From contig NC_036459.1 in assembly GCF_002775205.1 (NCBI RefSeq), positions 18,336,312 through 18,400,311 of the forward strand: a DNA stretch of 64,000 bases. Reading direction: 5' to 3'. The translations under genes were made by a program, and so were the position numbers. Origin of the DNA: Xiphophorus maculatus (lineage: Eukaryota > Chordata > Actinopteri > Cyprinodontiformes > Poeciliidae). Positions 1 through 12,430 of this stretch are shown piece by piece. Position 1 is the stretch's first letter. Each line of letters begins with the position of its first letter. The notes under the pieces are model-generated. The model searched no databases, was not told the DNA's origin, and saw only the letters and a program-made list of their open reading frames with translations.

Positions 1-2515
1 TCCTTCCAGCTGCCCAACCTCCAGCATCTGTAAGCTCTGCGCTCCTAGGAAAGTTGCGCGTTTGATCGTTGCACCTGCTAGCTCCTTCTGATTGAGAACA
101 CTGCATTTGTTGGTTTTTTCCCCCAGGGATTTGAGCAGAAACCAGATTCGCCGGGTGGAGGGCTTGACTTTCCAAGACCTGCCCACCCTCCGCTCGCTGA
201 AGCTGCAGAGGAACCGCCTCTCTGGGCTGATGGACGGGGCCTTCTTTGGCCTCAGCAACATGGAAGTCCTGTAAGTTCACCTTATGATCAGTGCGTGCCG
301 AGATGATTCCCTTCAAACTTTCCCAGCTGTTGCATGAAGTGTTGCCATGTTCACGTTGTCTGCAGGCAGCTGGGCTTTAACAACCTGACGGAGGTGAGCA
401 AAGGCTGGCTGTACGGCCTGGGGGCTCTGCAGCAGCTCCACCTCGAACACAACACCATCAGCAGGATCCAGCCTGAAACCTGGAAGTGTTGCCAGAAGCT
501 CAGCAAGCTGTGAGTCCATATTTTTCCCTCTCTCTGGACTCCTTCCCCTCTCCAGCCAGCTTCGCTATTCCATTCGCCGTCTGAACCCCGGACACTTCTC
601 CGTGCTGCTCCGCCTCCCCTCCTCTGCTTTGCTTACACTTCAGTTCCTCCCGCCACCAACCAGACAAAGCCGAGTCTCTGTTGCTCTGCGGATCAGTGCC
701 AGTGTTAAAGCTCTGCCAAGCTACTACACACCCTGCCTTTTCTGTTCTGCTCTTATGTCTCATGAGACTTTGGGATTTTTAGTTTTACACAGACTTCAGT
801 AATTTTCCAAACCATGCATGTTTGCTCCTGGTAGGCAAGGACTGGTTAACAGTATTGAGGATTAATAAGGTTTTGAAAATTCAGCTTTTAATGAGATGAA
901 AGAGAAATCGACTGGAGTTTTCTTTGGCACTGCTGACCAGCTGGCTGAGACCCTGGTCCCAACCCTGGTCTCAGCCAGCTGAGACCCTGTCTAGAAACAG
1001 TTGCTGTTTATTATGTAGCTTGGACTGAGAACCAAACAGCATCTTGAAGACAATGGGCTGCGGTTACTGGTGTCAAGGTGTACAAAACCTTCCATATGTT
1101 TGGTTTTCATACCAATGAACTGTTCTACGGGTAGAGTTCGCAAAGTCCAGCATGCTTTTGGACTCATTCGCTTCGGGTCTTGCTCTTATCTCATAAACAA
1201 GTTGCTGGTGAGCCAGGAATATGTCCGGCCATCTGATTTGTTCTACTTTGGATCAACAAAGGGTGATCCAAGGGTGATCTATTCTTTAACTACATTCTCC
1301 CAAAGCAGTGCACATATTGGTTTTGACTACGTCCGAATCACAAACATTCAATATATATTAATGGAATTGACCAACATGAAAGAGTTTGTAACTGTGAACT
1401 GGAAGGAAACTTTTTCCCAGAACAAAATCCATCCATCCATTTTCTAACACCCTTGTCCCTATTGGGTGCTGGTGTCCATCTCCAGCTAACATTCCGGGCG
1501 AGAGGCGGGGTCACCCTGGACAGGTCGCCAGTCTGTCGCAGCCAGAACAAAATAACAGCAGAAAAAAGACTCTTTGCTGTAATTGGATCTAAAAAGCATC
1601 GACTCTGGGGACATTAATATAAACAAATGCCACACTTTTGTTTATATTGTTGCATGGATATTAGGGGTGTGTTGCTGTGCTAATCTTCCTTGATGTTTTT
1701 TCTGGGGGGGGTTTCCGCCCTGCAGCAACTTGTCCTCGAATCACCTGTCCAGGCTGGAGGAGTCCAGCTTCGACGGCCTCAGCCTGCTGGACGAGCTCCA
1801 TGTGGGAAACAACCGCGTGAGCTTCATCGCGGGCGGAGCGTTCCGCGGCCTCTCCAACCTGCAGATGCTGTGAGTTGAGTTCGAGTTACAAAAAAACGGA
1901 TTGTAAATGTCACCACTGAGTGCGTACGGAGGCCCCTAGGGAACACGGAAGATTTTTTTTGTTGTTTTCTTTTGCGTCACCTCTCAAAAGTATTGCGAGG
2001 TCCATTATTTCCTCGGTCGGTTCGTGACATTTTCCGTCTGAATGGTTAATAAAAGGCCATTTCAGTTCCATCTCAACCGTACTCAAACAAACATGAACAT
2101 GCAGTCAATTAATCAATTTTCAATCGGTTTTGTGTTAAGAATATATAAACACGTTTTTAAATGTCTACATATTTGAAATATTTGTGACTGTATACAAGAT
2201 AGACCAGAGCATATTTGCTCATTTATTGCGAGGGAATTAGAATAAGTTCCCTCACAATACTTTTTGTGAGGGAACGTAGAAGACAAATCTTTCCCCATGT
2301 CTGTTATGTGGAACAAAAAAAAAGGAGAAAACAAAAAAGGACAATCCATGCTCTCCTTAGCATTTAGCTAACTCCAGTACTGGAGTGGAAATATTGTGTC
2401 TGATTTGCTTTGGGGATGTGAAGTAGATTATTGTCTTGATGTGTCTGCACACACAAATAAAAAAAATAAAAAAAGGAACTCAGACAGGCACAACCACAAC
2501 CTCAGTAACCCCCCT

Positions 2516-2562
<47 letters not shown>

Positions 2563-5500
2563 CTCCCCACACCATCCTTTCCTCTGTCCAAATTGCTCTC
2601 CCACACCGCATCCACCCATCCCCCAGCACCTCTCCTGTTCCCACAGAGAGGCTCAGTAACATTTCCCGTAGCGGAGACTAACTACAACCAAATGTGAGCG
2701 GCGCTGCTGAGGTCATCGCAGGGCAGGTGTGCATCTAGGTGGACACGGACTGCTTCAGGGCTTCAACAATCCCCGGCCTCCCCCTACACACACTAACATG
2801 AAAGCACACACTCACACCCTTCCTCAATTTCAACCAGCCATAGCCAAGCATGCTGAGGAGGAAAATAACTGTTGGAAGGCAATAAAGAAGCTAAAGGATC
2901 AAAGGAAGCAATTTTTGTTTTCTGGGAAATTCTAGGCTTTTGGTGATCTAGATGTCATTTTCTTTCTGCACATAGCAGAGAGAGAAAGCGTTTGAGTTTT
3001 CCTTGCTGGAAACATTTCAAAGAAACATCAACTGGTTAGATTATGTGGCCACGGTGGTAGTAATTACAAAATCCAACGGCTGATTATTTAACATTGGGTG
3101 AAAAGTCTTATCTTATGTAGAAAGTTGTAGTAAGAGAAAGGAAAAAAATGATACAGCTAAGCGGATAAACGAGTGTTGAGTGTTTTGTTTGCCTGCTAAA
3201 ATTCATTTTAATTCATTCATTTTGGACTTATGGCTGAGTTAATATTTGGCATGAAATACTTCAGAAAACATCAAAATCCCACCAAGCAGAGATTTTTACA
3301 GCAGGTTTACCTTTTCCACCAATTGTTAGAACAGTATCTGTATCTGGGAGAAGACCTTTATGGATAGGCTGGGTTTTACTTCCTATTTAGACGCTTTGTT
3401 TAGCAGCTCCAGTTTATAATTAAAAAGGTTTTCCAGGGAAATATAGTCAGTGGGTTCACTAAAAAGCTTATTTTACATTTGATAAAACAACAGAATCACT
3501 TTAATAGCTCTTATTGATGGTATTGGTGGTATAGAAAGATATTTAAAAACTTCATCCATCTTGTAGGAGGTTTTTTGATCCCCCCCCCCCAAAAGTGCCA
3601 AAAATAGGTTTAAAGGATCATTTGGAGCATAAATTCAATGTTTGATTGTGGATTTTTTTTTACATTGTAATCTCTCTTAAAGGGATCTCCAGAATAATGA
3701 AATCTCCTGGACTATTGAAGACATGAATGGGCCGTTTTCTGCTCTTGAAAGGATGAAAACGCTGTAAGTTAGTTGTGTCTGATAGATCAAATTGCCTAAA
3801 TAAAAACTAAGATCTTGTAGTCTGATGCAGCCTTTTGTTTCCATTCTTCCAGGTTCCTGCAGGGGAACCAGATTCGCTCGGTGACCAAAAAATCCTTCTC
3901 AGGCCTGGACGAGCTGCAGCACCTGTGAGTCGGCCTCGTGTTTCACTGATTGTTTTCAAAGGTCCGAGCCGTAAACAAAGCGGGCCGAATCATAAAAGAG
4001 TGTTTGTTTGAGCCATGCATCCAGACCGTCTTCTCCTTTTCCTCTGCTTTGATGTGGAGTCAGGAAAAAGGAAAAAAAAGCTGCCATTAGTATCCTTACA
4101 TGTGAGCCAAAACTATATCGATCACAAAGAGAGACAAAGTGGAGACAACTGTGTGTGTATGTGTGTATGACATTACAACAACTGCATTTGATTCAAATTA
4201 GAACCAATGCCAGAGCTCAAAGCAGTTCAGAGTCAGGCCTCTTCTGATTAACAAAGCGATCTGTTGCCCAGAGTTTTATTGTTTTTTTCTCTCTCTCTTT
4301 CTTGTTTTTGAAGATTGTAAAAATGTCTGCAAAAAATCTCTCTGAGAACCTTATCAGTGCTGATGCCTTGTCTTTGCTTTTTTCTTTGTTTAAAAATGTT
4401 TTTTCTTTGTGCATAGAGATCTGAACAATAACGGCATCATGTCCATCCAAGCTAACGCCTTCTCCCAGATGAAAAACCTTCAGGAGCTGTAAGTGTTGGC
4501 ACCTCAGACCGCTGACTTTCTTATTAACATCGACTCCAAACATCATTGAGCAGTTTGATAATATCTTCAGCAAGGCAGTGCATTAGCATTAGCCTTTTAC
4601 CTTAAATAAGCTATTCGCTATTTTTCTTACTTATTAGCCATGTTTAGTATACTGAATGCAGTAATGTTCAATTACATGGAACATCGTAGTGATGCCCCAC
4701 ATGCCACTGACAGCACTCATGCTAACATTAGCATTTTGGCTAATTTCAGCTGATACACTTACTTTAACATACTCAATGGTGCAAGTCCATGTTTTTTAGC
4801 ATCAGAGCGCTGGGTTCAAACCAACGGACACACTTTGGCAGGCCTCGGTTCGAGGCAAATTATTAATCATGACAAAAGTTGGAAGTGTATATTTCAGGAG
4901 GCTAGGGATTAAAACAGGGATTTTAATAGTTAAATATTAAGTTTAGATTGACAATGGTATATTAAAACTATTCATTTAAGTAGGGTTTTTCATCAGGCTT
5001 AAAATTTTGAATCATGCTTGGCTTGAAAATATCTTAAAAGTAAAATTAAATGTAACTTACAGGCATTTGCTGCTGCTGTTGTTGTAAAATGTGACAAGAA
5101 ATGTTGCCTGCTTGGAGAAGAGCTACAAAGAAATCATTTTAAAACTCTGTTACTACAGAGGAGGGCTGAGTTGGCAGCTAAAAAACTACAATGATGGAGG
5201 AACTCTGACTGACTACAGAAGGAGGCTGAGCAAAATGTCAGAACTACAGACATGGCAGAATGTTTTGGGCATTATAGAACTGATTTAACCCAACCACTGT
5301 TATGCATAGGATTATTGTTGCCATTTAAAATGAAGCTTACTGAAAATTTCAAAATAAAAGCCTCAATATTCCTCTCAGGTTAGTGCACCGCCCATGGCAG
5401 TGCAATAATATTAGCCTGTATTATCTTTACCTCTCAGGTCAGTGCGCTGCCTTGCACAGCAAGGCAATGCATTAGCATTAGCACAAATATTAGCATTTCA

Positions 5501-8500
5501 CTTCCTCCCACTATGAGCCTTTTCCCTAACATAAGCATTTTAGCTATTTCTTATACATTAGCTATATTTAGTATACTCAATGGAGGAAGTGAATATAAGA
5601 CAACATGCTAGTGATACCCAAATGCTACTCACAGCATTCATGCTAACATTAGCATTTTGACTAATTTTAGCTTATGCATTAATTTTAACATACTGAATGT
5701 TGCAGGTCCATGTTAGTCAACATTCTTGTGATTCTCCACATGCTACCTTGTAATATTTTAGCTAATCTTAGCATTGATGCTAATTTTTAGCATCACAACG
5801 CTGTGTCCAAACCAACTGGCACACTTTGGCAGGCCCCGGTTAAATTTCTTCAGGAATTTTCTAGTTATCCGCAGTAATGCAGGGACCTTAAATCCCCATT
5901 TTCCCATGTAAACACAAACACAAATAGTTTTCTCAAATCTCCACCTTGGTCGGACGTTTTTGTAAACAATTGTTTTAGTGATATTAAACGGAGTTTTGGA
6001 GCGAATGATAGACCAAAACACATACCGTTTGTTTTCCCAGGTATTTTGCTACGTGCGAACTAGGCCACCAGTTCTGTCAGGAACCAGAACTTCCATTGGA
6101 AGAAAGTCAAAATAACCTCTCTCTCCCATTATTCTGACAATGGGCTAACTGATTCAAGACCTCCTTGAAGTAATTAACATAGCCAAACCTACTTAAAGCA
6201 GTAAAGGTTTAGTGTCATTTAAAGTAAGGCGGTTACAATAAGTTAGTCTTTTTTTCCTTTTTTTTAATAAATATCTTTATTCAAATACTTACAGGAAAAA
6301 ATCCTCCTAAACTCCACTTCTTAAACATCTTGTTTTCTCTGATAGAACATTAACTTATGGATTTATGAAGCATGTGCTAAACCAAAAGCTTTTCTGACAC
6401 CTTCTCCTCCTGGTAGGCGTCTGAATACCTCCAGTCTCCTGTGTGACTGCCAGCTGAAGTGGCTTCCCATCTGGGTGGAAGAGCAAAGCTTCCTGCCCTG
6501 CGTCAATGCCAGCTGCGCCCACCCGCAGATGCTGAAGGGCAGGAGTGTGTTCTTGGTACGCCAGGAGGAGTTTGTGTGTGGTAAGTGCATTAGTTCCTGA
6601 TACACACGAGCCGTTTCAATTGGGTACTTTTCTTCCCTGGCCACTAACTGTTAAAATGTAGTAGTTTGTGAGTCATCTGCATACATGTTGACGTTTTTTC
6701 TTGTTCGTCCAGATGACTTTCCAAAGCCCAAGATAACGGTGCAGCCAGAGACCCAGTCAGCCCTCAAAGGAACCAACGTGACATTCGTCTGCTCTGCCGC
6801 GAGCTCCAGCGACTCCCCCATGACCTTTGCCTGGAAGAAAGACAATGAAGTCCTGAACGATGCCGAGATCCACAACCAGGCCCACCTAAGGGTGCAGGGC
6901 GATGCGGGAAGTGAGACGGAAGTCACAGAGTACACCACCACATTGCAGCTGCGGAACGTGGAGTTCTCCAACGAGGGGAAGTACCAGTGCGTCATCTCCA
7001 ACCACTTTGGGTCGTCATATTCCTCTAAGGCCCGGCTCACGGTGAACAGTAAGTTTGGTGTGTGCTAAATTGTTAGACACGCCTCACCAGACCCTGGTCT
7101 CCAAATCTTAATCTGTTTTGCTTTTTCAGTACTTCCTTCTTTCACCAAAACGCCAATGGACTTGACGATCCGGGCAGGAGCGATGGCTAGGCTGGAATGC
7201 GCGGCCACCGGTCACCCATCCCCTCAGATCGCCTGGCAGAAAGACGGAGGCACCGACTTTCCTGCCGCTCGCGAGCGTCGCATGCACGTCATGCCCGAGG
7301 ATGACGTCTTCTTCATTGCGGGTGTCAAGACGGAGGACATTGGTGTCTACAGCTGCACGGCTCAGAACACAGCTGGAGTTATTTCAGCAAATGCAACTCT
7401 AACTGTTCTTGGTGAGAAAGTTACCCTACGCCTACTAGACCTTTACTATTCCATAGTTTTTCACAGTATTGTCAAAGCTTTTCCTGTATTTCTTACAGAA
7501 ACGCCCTATTTCCTGCGCCCTCTCACGGATCGGACTGTGGCCAAGGGCGAGACAGCCGTCCTCCAGTGCATTGCCGGTGGAAGCCCTCCTCCTAGACTGA
7601 ACTGGACCAAAGACGACAGTCCCCTAGTGGTCACCGAGCGCCACTTCTTTGCCGCTGCCAACCAGCTCCTCATTATTGTTGATGCTGCTGAGGTGGATGC
7701 GGGAAAGTACACTTGCGAGATGTCGAACGCTCTGGGCACGGAGAGGGGGAACGTACGCCTGGCCGTCCTGCCGAACCCCAACTGTGACTCTGGAGTGCAG
7801 AGTGGAGCCGGGAATGTCATGGGGAGCGGATCAGGGGCAGATGATGATGGCTGGACCACAGTGGGGATTGTCATCATCGCGGTGGTTTGCTGCGTAGTTG
7901 GAACTTCCTTGGTCTGGGTGGTCATCATCTACCACACCCGCCGGCGGAACGAGGACTGTAGCGTCACCAATACAGGTCAGAGGTCACTTGGTTTGTCAGA
8001 TTGTCCAAGCATCTAAACTTGCACTAACATGTGACCTTGTCCCCCAGATGAGACCAACCTACCTGCGGATATTCCCAGCTACCTCTCCTCCCAGGGAACA
8101 CTAGCGGACCGACAGGATGCCTACATCCCGTCTGAAAGCGGTAGCAGCCATCAGTACATAGCATCATCCTACAGTGGTTTCTACCTGCAGACCAAAGACG
8201 TGAACGGTACCAACACTGGCCTTTTCTTCTTTGACTTTAAAGCTAAATGTACTGAAATAAAATGTAAGGTTGTAGTAACATTGTTCACCTGGTTACCCTT
8301 GGTAGGTCTTTGTCAGCTGGATACAGGAAGTGAAGCTGATATGGAAGCAGCCATCGATCCTTTGCTTTGCCACTACCAAGGTCCGATTGGCTCGCTGCTT
8401 TGTCGCGATAACATATATGCCAGTGACCCATCCGAAGTCTTCACAGGTTGGTACAAGTCTTGATCCGGTTCCAGAAGGATTTTTAAAAGGGCCGTGTTAC

Positions 8501-9568
8501 GACTGTATTGACTTTTTTTTTTAGCTTTACATCATTTGACTATGCTATTCCTTCATCAAGAACATACTTGGAGTCTTGCCTTGATTCTTCCACTCATTTG
8601 AGAAATCCTTCAGTCTCAGCTGTGTGGACCAGAGCCTTCCAGCCTACCGAGGCTCCTCCACTCAGCTACTTCAGACTAGCCAGCAGTAATTAGCAAACTC
8701 CTGATGGAAGTGTGCATCTGAGGAGCTCATTATAAGAGCTACTTCTCAGAGTGAAGCTAGTAAAAAAAGTTATTAAAGGGTTAATAGAGTTGCCATGTTG
8801 TGGTGACTTTCTGAAGTCTGAGTTTCAGGAAGAGCAGGAGTTTTTAAAGAGAAAGAGACCCAATTTCAAGGTGTTAAATTATATTTAATATGTAGCTTTT
8901 TTAAACAACTGTAGTTACTTAATTGAGCTAAAAAAATGGTGCTATGTGCCACTCTAAGCTCCAGAAAACTAATTAATATAATCTCTGCCTTTTCACCCTC
9001 AGGTTTTTCAATTGACCAAAAGCCGGTTGGCATGGAGTCCTACAGCGGCAGCCTGACCAAACCCAAAACAATGGACATTTTGCTATCGGAGCATTTTGAC
9101 GTGTGCCCGCCCTCTCTAGTGATGCAGCTTCCAAACACCAGCCTACATCAAGACCCTGCGCCTCAGCAGAGGGACCGGCAGACAACGGCGGATGAGGAAG
9201 ATGCTTTCGACTGTGGAAAACCTCATAAATGTGTCTCTCCCTGCAACACTTTCATGGGTAAGTTGTCGATTAACCAATCTTTTTATCCGGACTTGATTTT
9301 GCCTAGGCAATGGAATGACTTTTAAACATGTTTTCCCGCAGGTACATTTGGGAAAGCTCCTTGGACTCCCCATAAGGACCTATACATCCCGCCGTCAGTC
9401 ACGTATCATGGGATAACTCTTCACGAGAATCCTTACACTGCTTTGGACGTTGACTCGGACCTCGAGCAGAGCATCAAGGACTCATTGGAGCAGAGCGGCC
9501 GTGTGTATGAGCAGCCATTTGACGGCCGTAGAACTGATGCCATCTCACAACGTAGGATGAGCTCCTAG
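1..9568 (+). CDS. lrig3: Leucine-rich repeats and Ig-like domains protein 3 (5' part outside window)
   Basis: Single-pass membrane glycoprotein of the LRIG family, which modulates receptor tyrosine kinase and BMP signalling. Coding exons read: 1-29, 127-270, 366-509, 1726-1869, 3683-3763, 3853-3924, 4417-4488, 6417-6580, 6713-7048, 7130-7411, 7499-7975, 8048-8206, 8306-8446, 9003-9257, 9342-9568. They give about 908 residues in one frame ending in TAG; the family is about 1,100, so the N-terminus lies upstream. LRR exons are 72, 81 or 144 bp and keep the same phase. The exon at 6417 is the cysteine-rich LRR cap (LCDCQLKW). Three Ig domains follow, with cysteine pairs such as FVCSA/YQCVIS, LECAA/YSCTAQ and LQCIA/YTCEMS. 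A transmembrane segment ([17 protein letters not shown]) and the stop-transfer HTRRRNED come next. [17 protein letters not shown] and [18 protein letters not shown] fit LRIG3 better than LRIG1 or LRIG2 as I remember them. The tail is more divergent. Confidence 0.93.
938..981. repeat. Perfect inverted repeat in lrig3 intron
   Basis: Arms CAGCTGGCTGAGACC (938-952) and GGTCTCAGCCAGCTG (967-981), 15 bp each, separated by 14 bases. Confidence 0.9.
1428..1542 (-). mobile_element. SINE 3' fragment in lrig3
   Basis: Read on the minus strand, this stretch repeats the 3' half of the SINE at 56.5-56.9 kb (GCGACCTGTCCAGGGTGACC, CGCCTCTCGCCCGGAATG, then the tail with ATGGATGGATGG). It lies in the lrig3 intron between the exons at 366-509 and 1726-1869. 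Confidence 0.85.
2246..2275. repeat. Perfect hairpin in lrig3 intron
   Basis: Arms GTTCCCTCACAA (2,246-2,257) and TTGTGAGGGAAC (2,264-2,275) around the 6-base loop TACTTT. Confidence 0.9.
2517..2560. repeat. (AC)n microsatellite
   Basis: An uninterrupted run of 22 AC dinucleotides in an lrig3 intron, responsible for several chance open frames on both strands. Confidence 0.97.
4575..5825 (+). repeat. Two diverged direct copies of a TTAGCATT-rich block in lrig3
   Basis: A block at about 4,575-4,850 recurs at about 5,462-5,850 in the same direction. Both run GCATTAGCATTAGC, TAGTATACT, CATGCTAACATTAGCATTTT, CATACT(C/G)AATG, then CACACTTTGGCAGGCC. The second copy has extra TTAGC-rich insertions. 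Both lie in the intron before the LRR-cap exon. Confidence 0.7.
8521..8890 (+). mobile_element. Dispersed repeat family A, copy 1 (lrig3 intron)
   Basis: Starts near AGCTTTACATCATTTGAC and ends after AAGAGACCCAATTTCAAGG. Signature phrases are TTTGAGAAATCCTT, AGCAAACTCCTGATGGAAG, TTAAAGGGTTAATAGAG and AGAGCAGGAGTTTTTAAAG. There is no reading frame. It lies between the exons at 8306-8446 and 9003-9257. Confidence 0.7.
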
Positions 9569-9892
9569 CTGATCCAACTTCCGATTTTTCATGAGAACAA
9601 CCAAAAGGAATAGAAAAACACGAACATTTCTACCTCACTGAATGGACACTTTGGCAATAAAGGATGTCTGTAATGTGCAACAAGTGAATGTAAAGGACAG
9701 CCTCACGCAAAATAGCACCGGTTATTTTGCTGAAAAAAACAAGATTCTGTTAAATAACGTAGATGAATATATACATTTTTATATAAAGTTTATTATATTT
9801 TGTAAATTGTTTATAAACAGATTTGATTATTTTTGCTTACTTTTTTTGTACAAATACTTTGCAGCCGTGGCTTTCCTTTTATGTCCGCTTTG

Positions 9893-9898
9893 AATAAA
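9893..9898 (+). promoter_or_regulatory. Poly(A) signal of lrig3
   Basis: AATAAA lies about 325 bp after the lrig3 stop codon, in an AT-rich 3' untranslated stretch, and is followed by GT-rich sequence. It is the best candidate for the cleavage signal of this gene. Confidence 0.6.
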
Positions 9899-10261
9899 GC
9901 AGCGTTTTGCACATGTGTAAACAATGAAACACGTCCTGCTATGCTCACTTATGGTTTTTCAAACCCTTCAAAAAGATGATCTGTTTCACATCTGAATATG
10001 GAACAGATTCATCACTGTTCTCTCAGAGCACAGTGTGGCGTTCATATTCATCTAAATTCAGTTCAGATTTATCCAATATATATTCAGATATAGGTTTGAA
10101 TACATACTGTTCCAGTTCAGTCCTAATTATATTACAATACAGTGGAAATTCAGTTAATTATTTGATGCAAACTGTTGACAAGTGACCTCATACAGGCAAA
10201 GGGGACGTCCCCAAAAACTCGCAACATTCACCATTACAAGCTTGGTGTCTGCACATCCTTA

Positions 10262-10385
10262 AAAAGTCTTCAATTTACAGTTGCATGTTCGATTCCCAGT
10301 CTGATGACCTTTGCCGCCTGTCTTCCCTCTTTCATTTCCTGTCTAACTACTCTCAAATAAAGGCTGTCAGAGCCAAAAAAGACCT
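10262..10385 (+). mobile_element. Second SINE-type remnant
   Basis: A B-box-like GTTCGATTCCC is followed by GACCTTTGCCGCCTGTCTTCC, TTCATTTCCTGTCTAACTAC and CAAATAAAGGC, then A-rich sequence. This is the 3' layout of another common teleost tRNA-derived SINE. The 5' part is decayed. Confidence 0.65.
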
Positions 10386-12029
10386 TTCTAAAAAAAACAA
10401 TTCTTAAATTTTTTAAAGACAAAAAAAGTAAATGGAACTCACATGCATTAATGACAGGTCTTAAATTGTGTTGAGGAAAGAACTATTTAATCTCGTATGT
10501 TTTTTCACACTCAGACATCATTGTATCCTATGACTTGAGGTGGCTGAGGCTGCTAGTAACTGGATGCTAATATACTCTTGCTTACTAGCTAGCTAGCCTT
10601 TTAGCATAGTTATCGTGGATAAGTACAAATTTATCACCAGTTAGCTTAACAACAGTTGTTTTTGCCACTGACTAGCTTCTGTTGCCGACCCATATGAAAG
10701 TAGGTCCATTCTGCACCAAAAACAAACTTTTGCTAAAAAGAAGAAAAATAAAGGAATACTGGAGATAAATAGCAAGAGCAGCTTCTTAAGTGACTCCCTT
10801 CAGGAAAAGGACATAGCTAAACATGGAGGCAGTGGGCTAGATGGACTTTGTGCTGGACAGAAAAATAAAGAGATTGTGCAGATGATATTGTTGGAAAAAG
10901 ATATAACTTGGCCAGAGGTAAAAACAGTACACAATAACTTCAGCTGTGGTTCTGTCTAGAAAAGGACACAGCTAAACACAGAAGAACTGAACCAGTACTT
11001 TCCATAGGAAACAAAAGATGAAGGCAGCACTAGCTTTGTGGTGCTTCAATCCAGGAAGAATAGGAAGATAAGAGAAGGTGTCATTTAAAAAAACCAAAAA
11101 AACCAAAACGATACTATGAAAAGTTAATAGAATCCGATCGCTCCCTCACACAGAGACTCATATAATTACAGGAGTATTGCGCAAACTATACTTTCTACGA
11201 GAAAGAGAAAAAAGAGAGTACATAAAGTTATTGTCAGCAATACCTTCATCAGTGTTCATGTCCCTTATTACTGAGCCAACAGCACGTTCTATGGGAAACG
11301 AAAACAAAGGCAGCATTCAGATTTCTGCTGAACTAAAAACAACAAAAGACAAAAACAACTCAAAGAACATGTTGTGCAAATAAGTACAAGTTTTGATGAG
11401 ACATTGGAGCATAGTTTAGATATATGCTGTAAAAGGGCATTCCCTTAGAGCTTGTTTTAGATCAAAAGCCAGTGGAGGAGGATTCAGAAAATCTCTTAGC
11501 TTGCGATAGTTTTCTTAATTTGTCTTATTAAATTGACTTTTAAATGTATAAATAATAATAATCCCCTAGGGATTATTAGACAGATGATTTTAATGCCCCA
11601 CAGCAGGAGTCAGAACAAGGAGAGCTGGAAACAAAGACTGCAACTCAGTAGGATGCGGAACATAATTTGGTTCATCATGTTTCTCATTTAAATGAGCACA
11701 TATGTGGAAGATTTTGCCACCAGTAATCAAACAACTGACTGGCCTTAAAACTTTTATATCTCATGTGTAGAAGAAATGGCTCAAACATGTGAACACTAAA
11801 ACTGGTACAGCAGCTAACACTTATTCCTTATTATTTACTGTTATTTTGTTGTTTTATTTATTTAATTTGCCTTTTTTTCCCCCATTTTAAAAAACTTTTT
11901 TCATAATAGTCTTTGTACAGGTCAACATCTTGTTTGTCTCGAGGTGTTATTCTACTGTTAATTCGAGATGTTTCTGTGTATTTTTCCATGCCGATGTACT
12001 TGACGTAGTGAAGGCTCCGAACGTTTGAA

Positions 12030-12430
12030 AAAGTTTTTACGCCCTCTTGAGGTGGTTTGTGGTATATGCCAAAAATAATAAATGCGCTAAAAAGCAGATG
12101 GAAACAGATTTGCCGAACAAGTTCCGACGTAGTAAATTGACACAGCCACTGTTCAATCTGTGCCTTACCAGCGGCACGAAACTTGGAAAAACGTAAAAGT
12201 CCAGACCTCCGATTTGGAGGGGACGACTCCCTCCATTTTTCTGAGATGTGTGGTCCATGCTAGTTAGCAACCGCTATTTTATTACAAGCCATACAGCGTC
12301 AACATCTTACGAAATTACGTTTTATGTGGCCAAACCAGTAGATGGAAACACAAAATTCGTACTTTTTTTTTTGTTTGTTTTTTTTTACTCAAAATTTGCA
12401 TGATAATTAAATGGAAACACAGGTGCTGTT
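12030..12430. mobile_element. Possible repeat related to family C
   Basis: Contains GCAGATGGAAACAGATTTGC near the left and GTAGATGGAAACACAAAATTC near the right, resembling the ends of family C, with an unrelated interior. It is kept as a low-confidence call. Confidence 0.35.

Noticed and set aside
1070-1447. 125-codon ORF in an lrig3 intron
   Set aside because: No recognised motif, and its end runs into a SINE fragment; considered chance.
2396-2681. ORFs on both strands around the (AC)n tract
   Set aside because: They are made of Thr-His or Cys-Val dipeptide runs produced by the microsatellite.
4217-4573. 118-codon minus-strand ORF
   Set aside because: Antisense to the LRR exon at 4417-4488; no domain.
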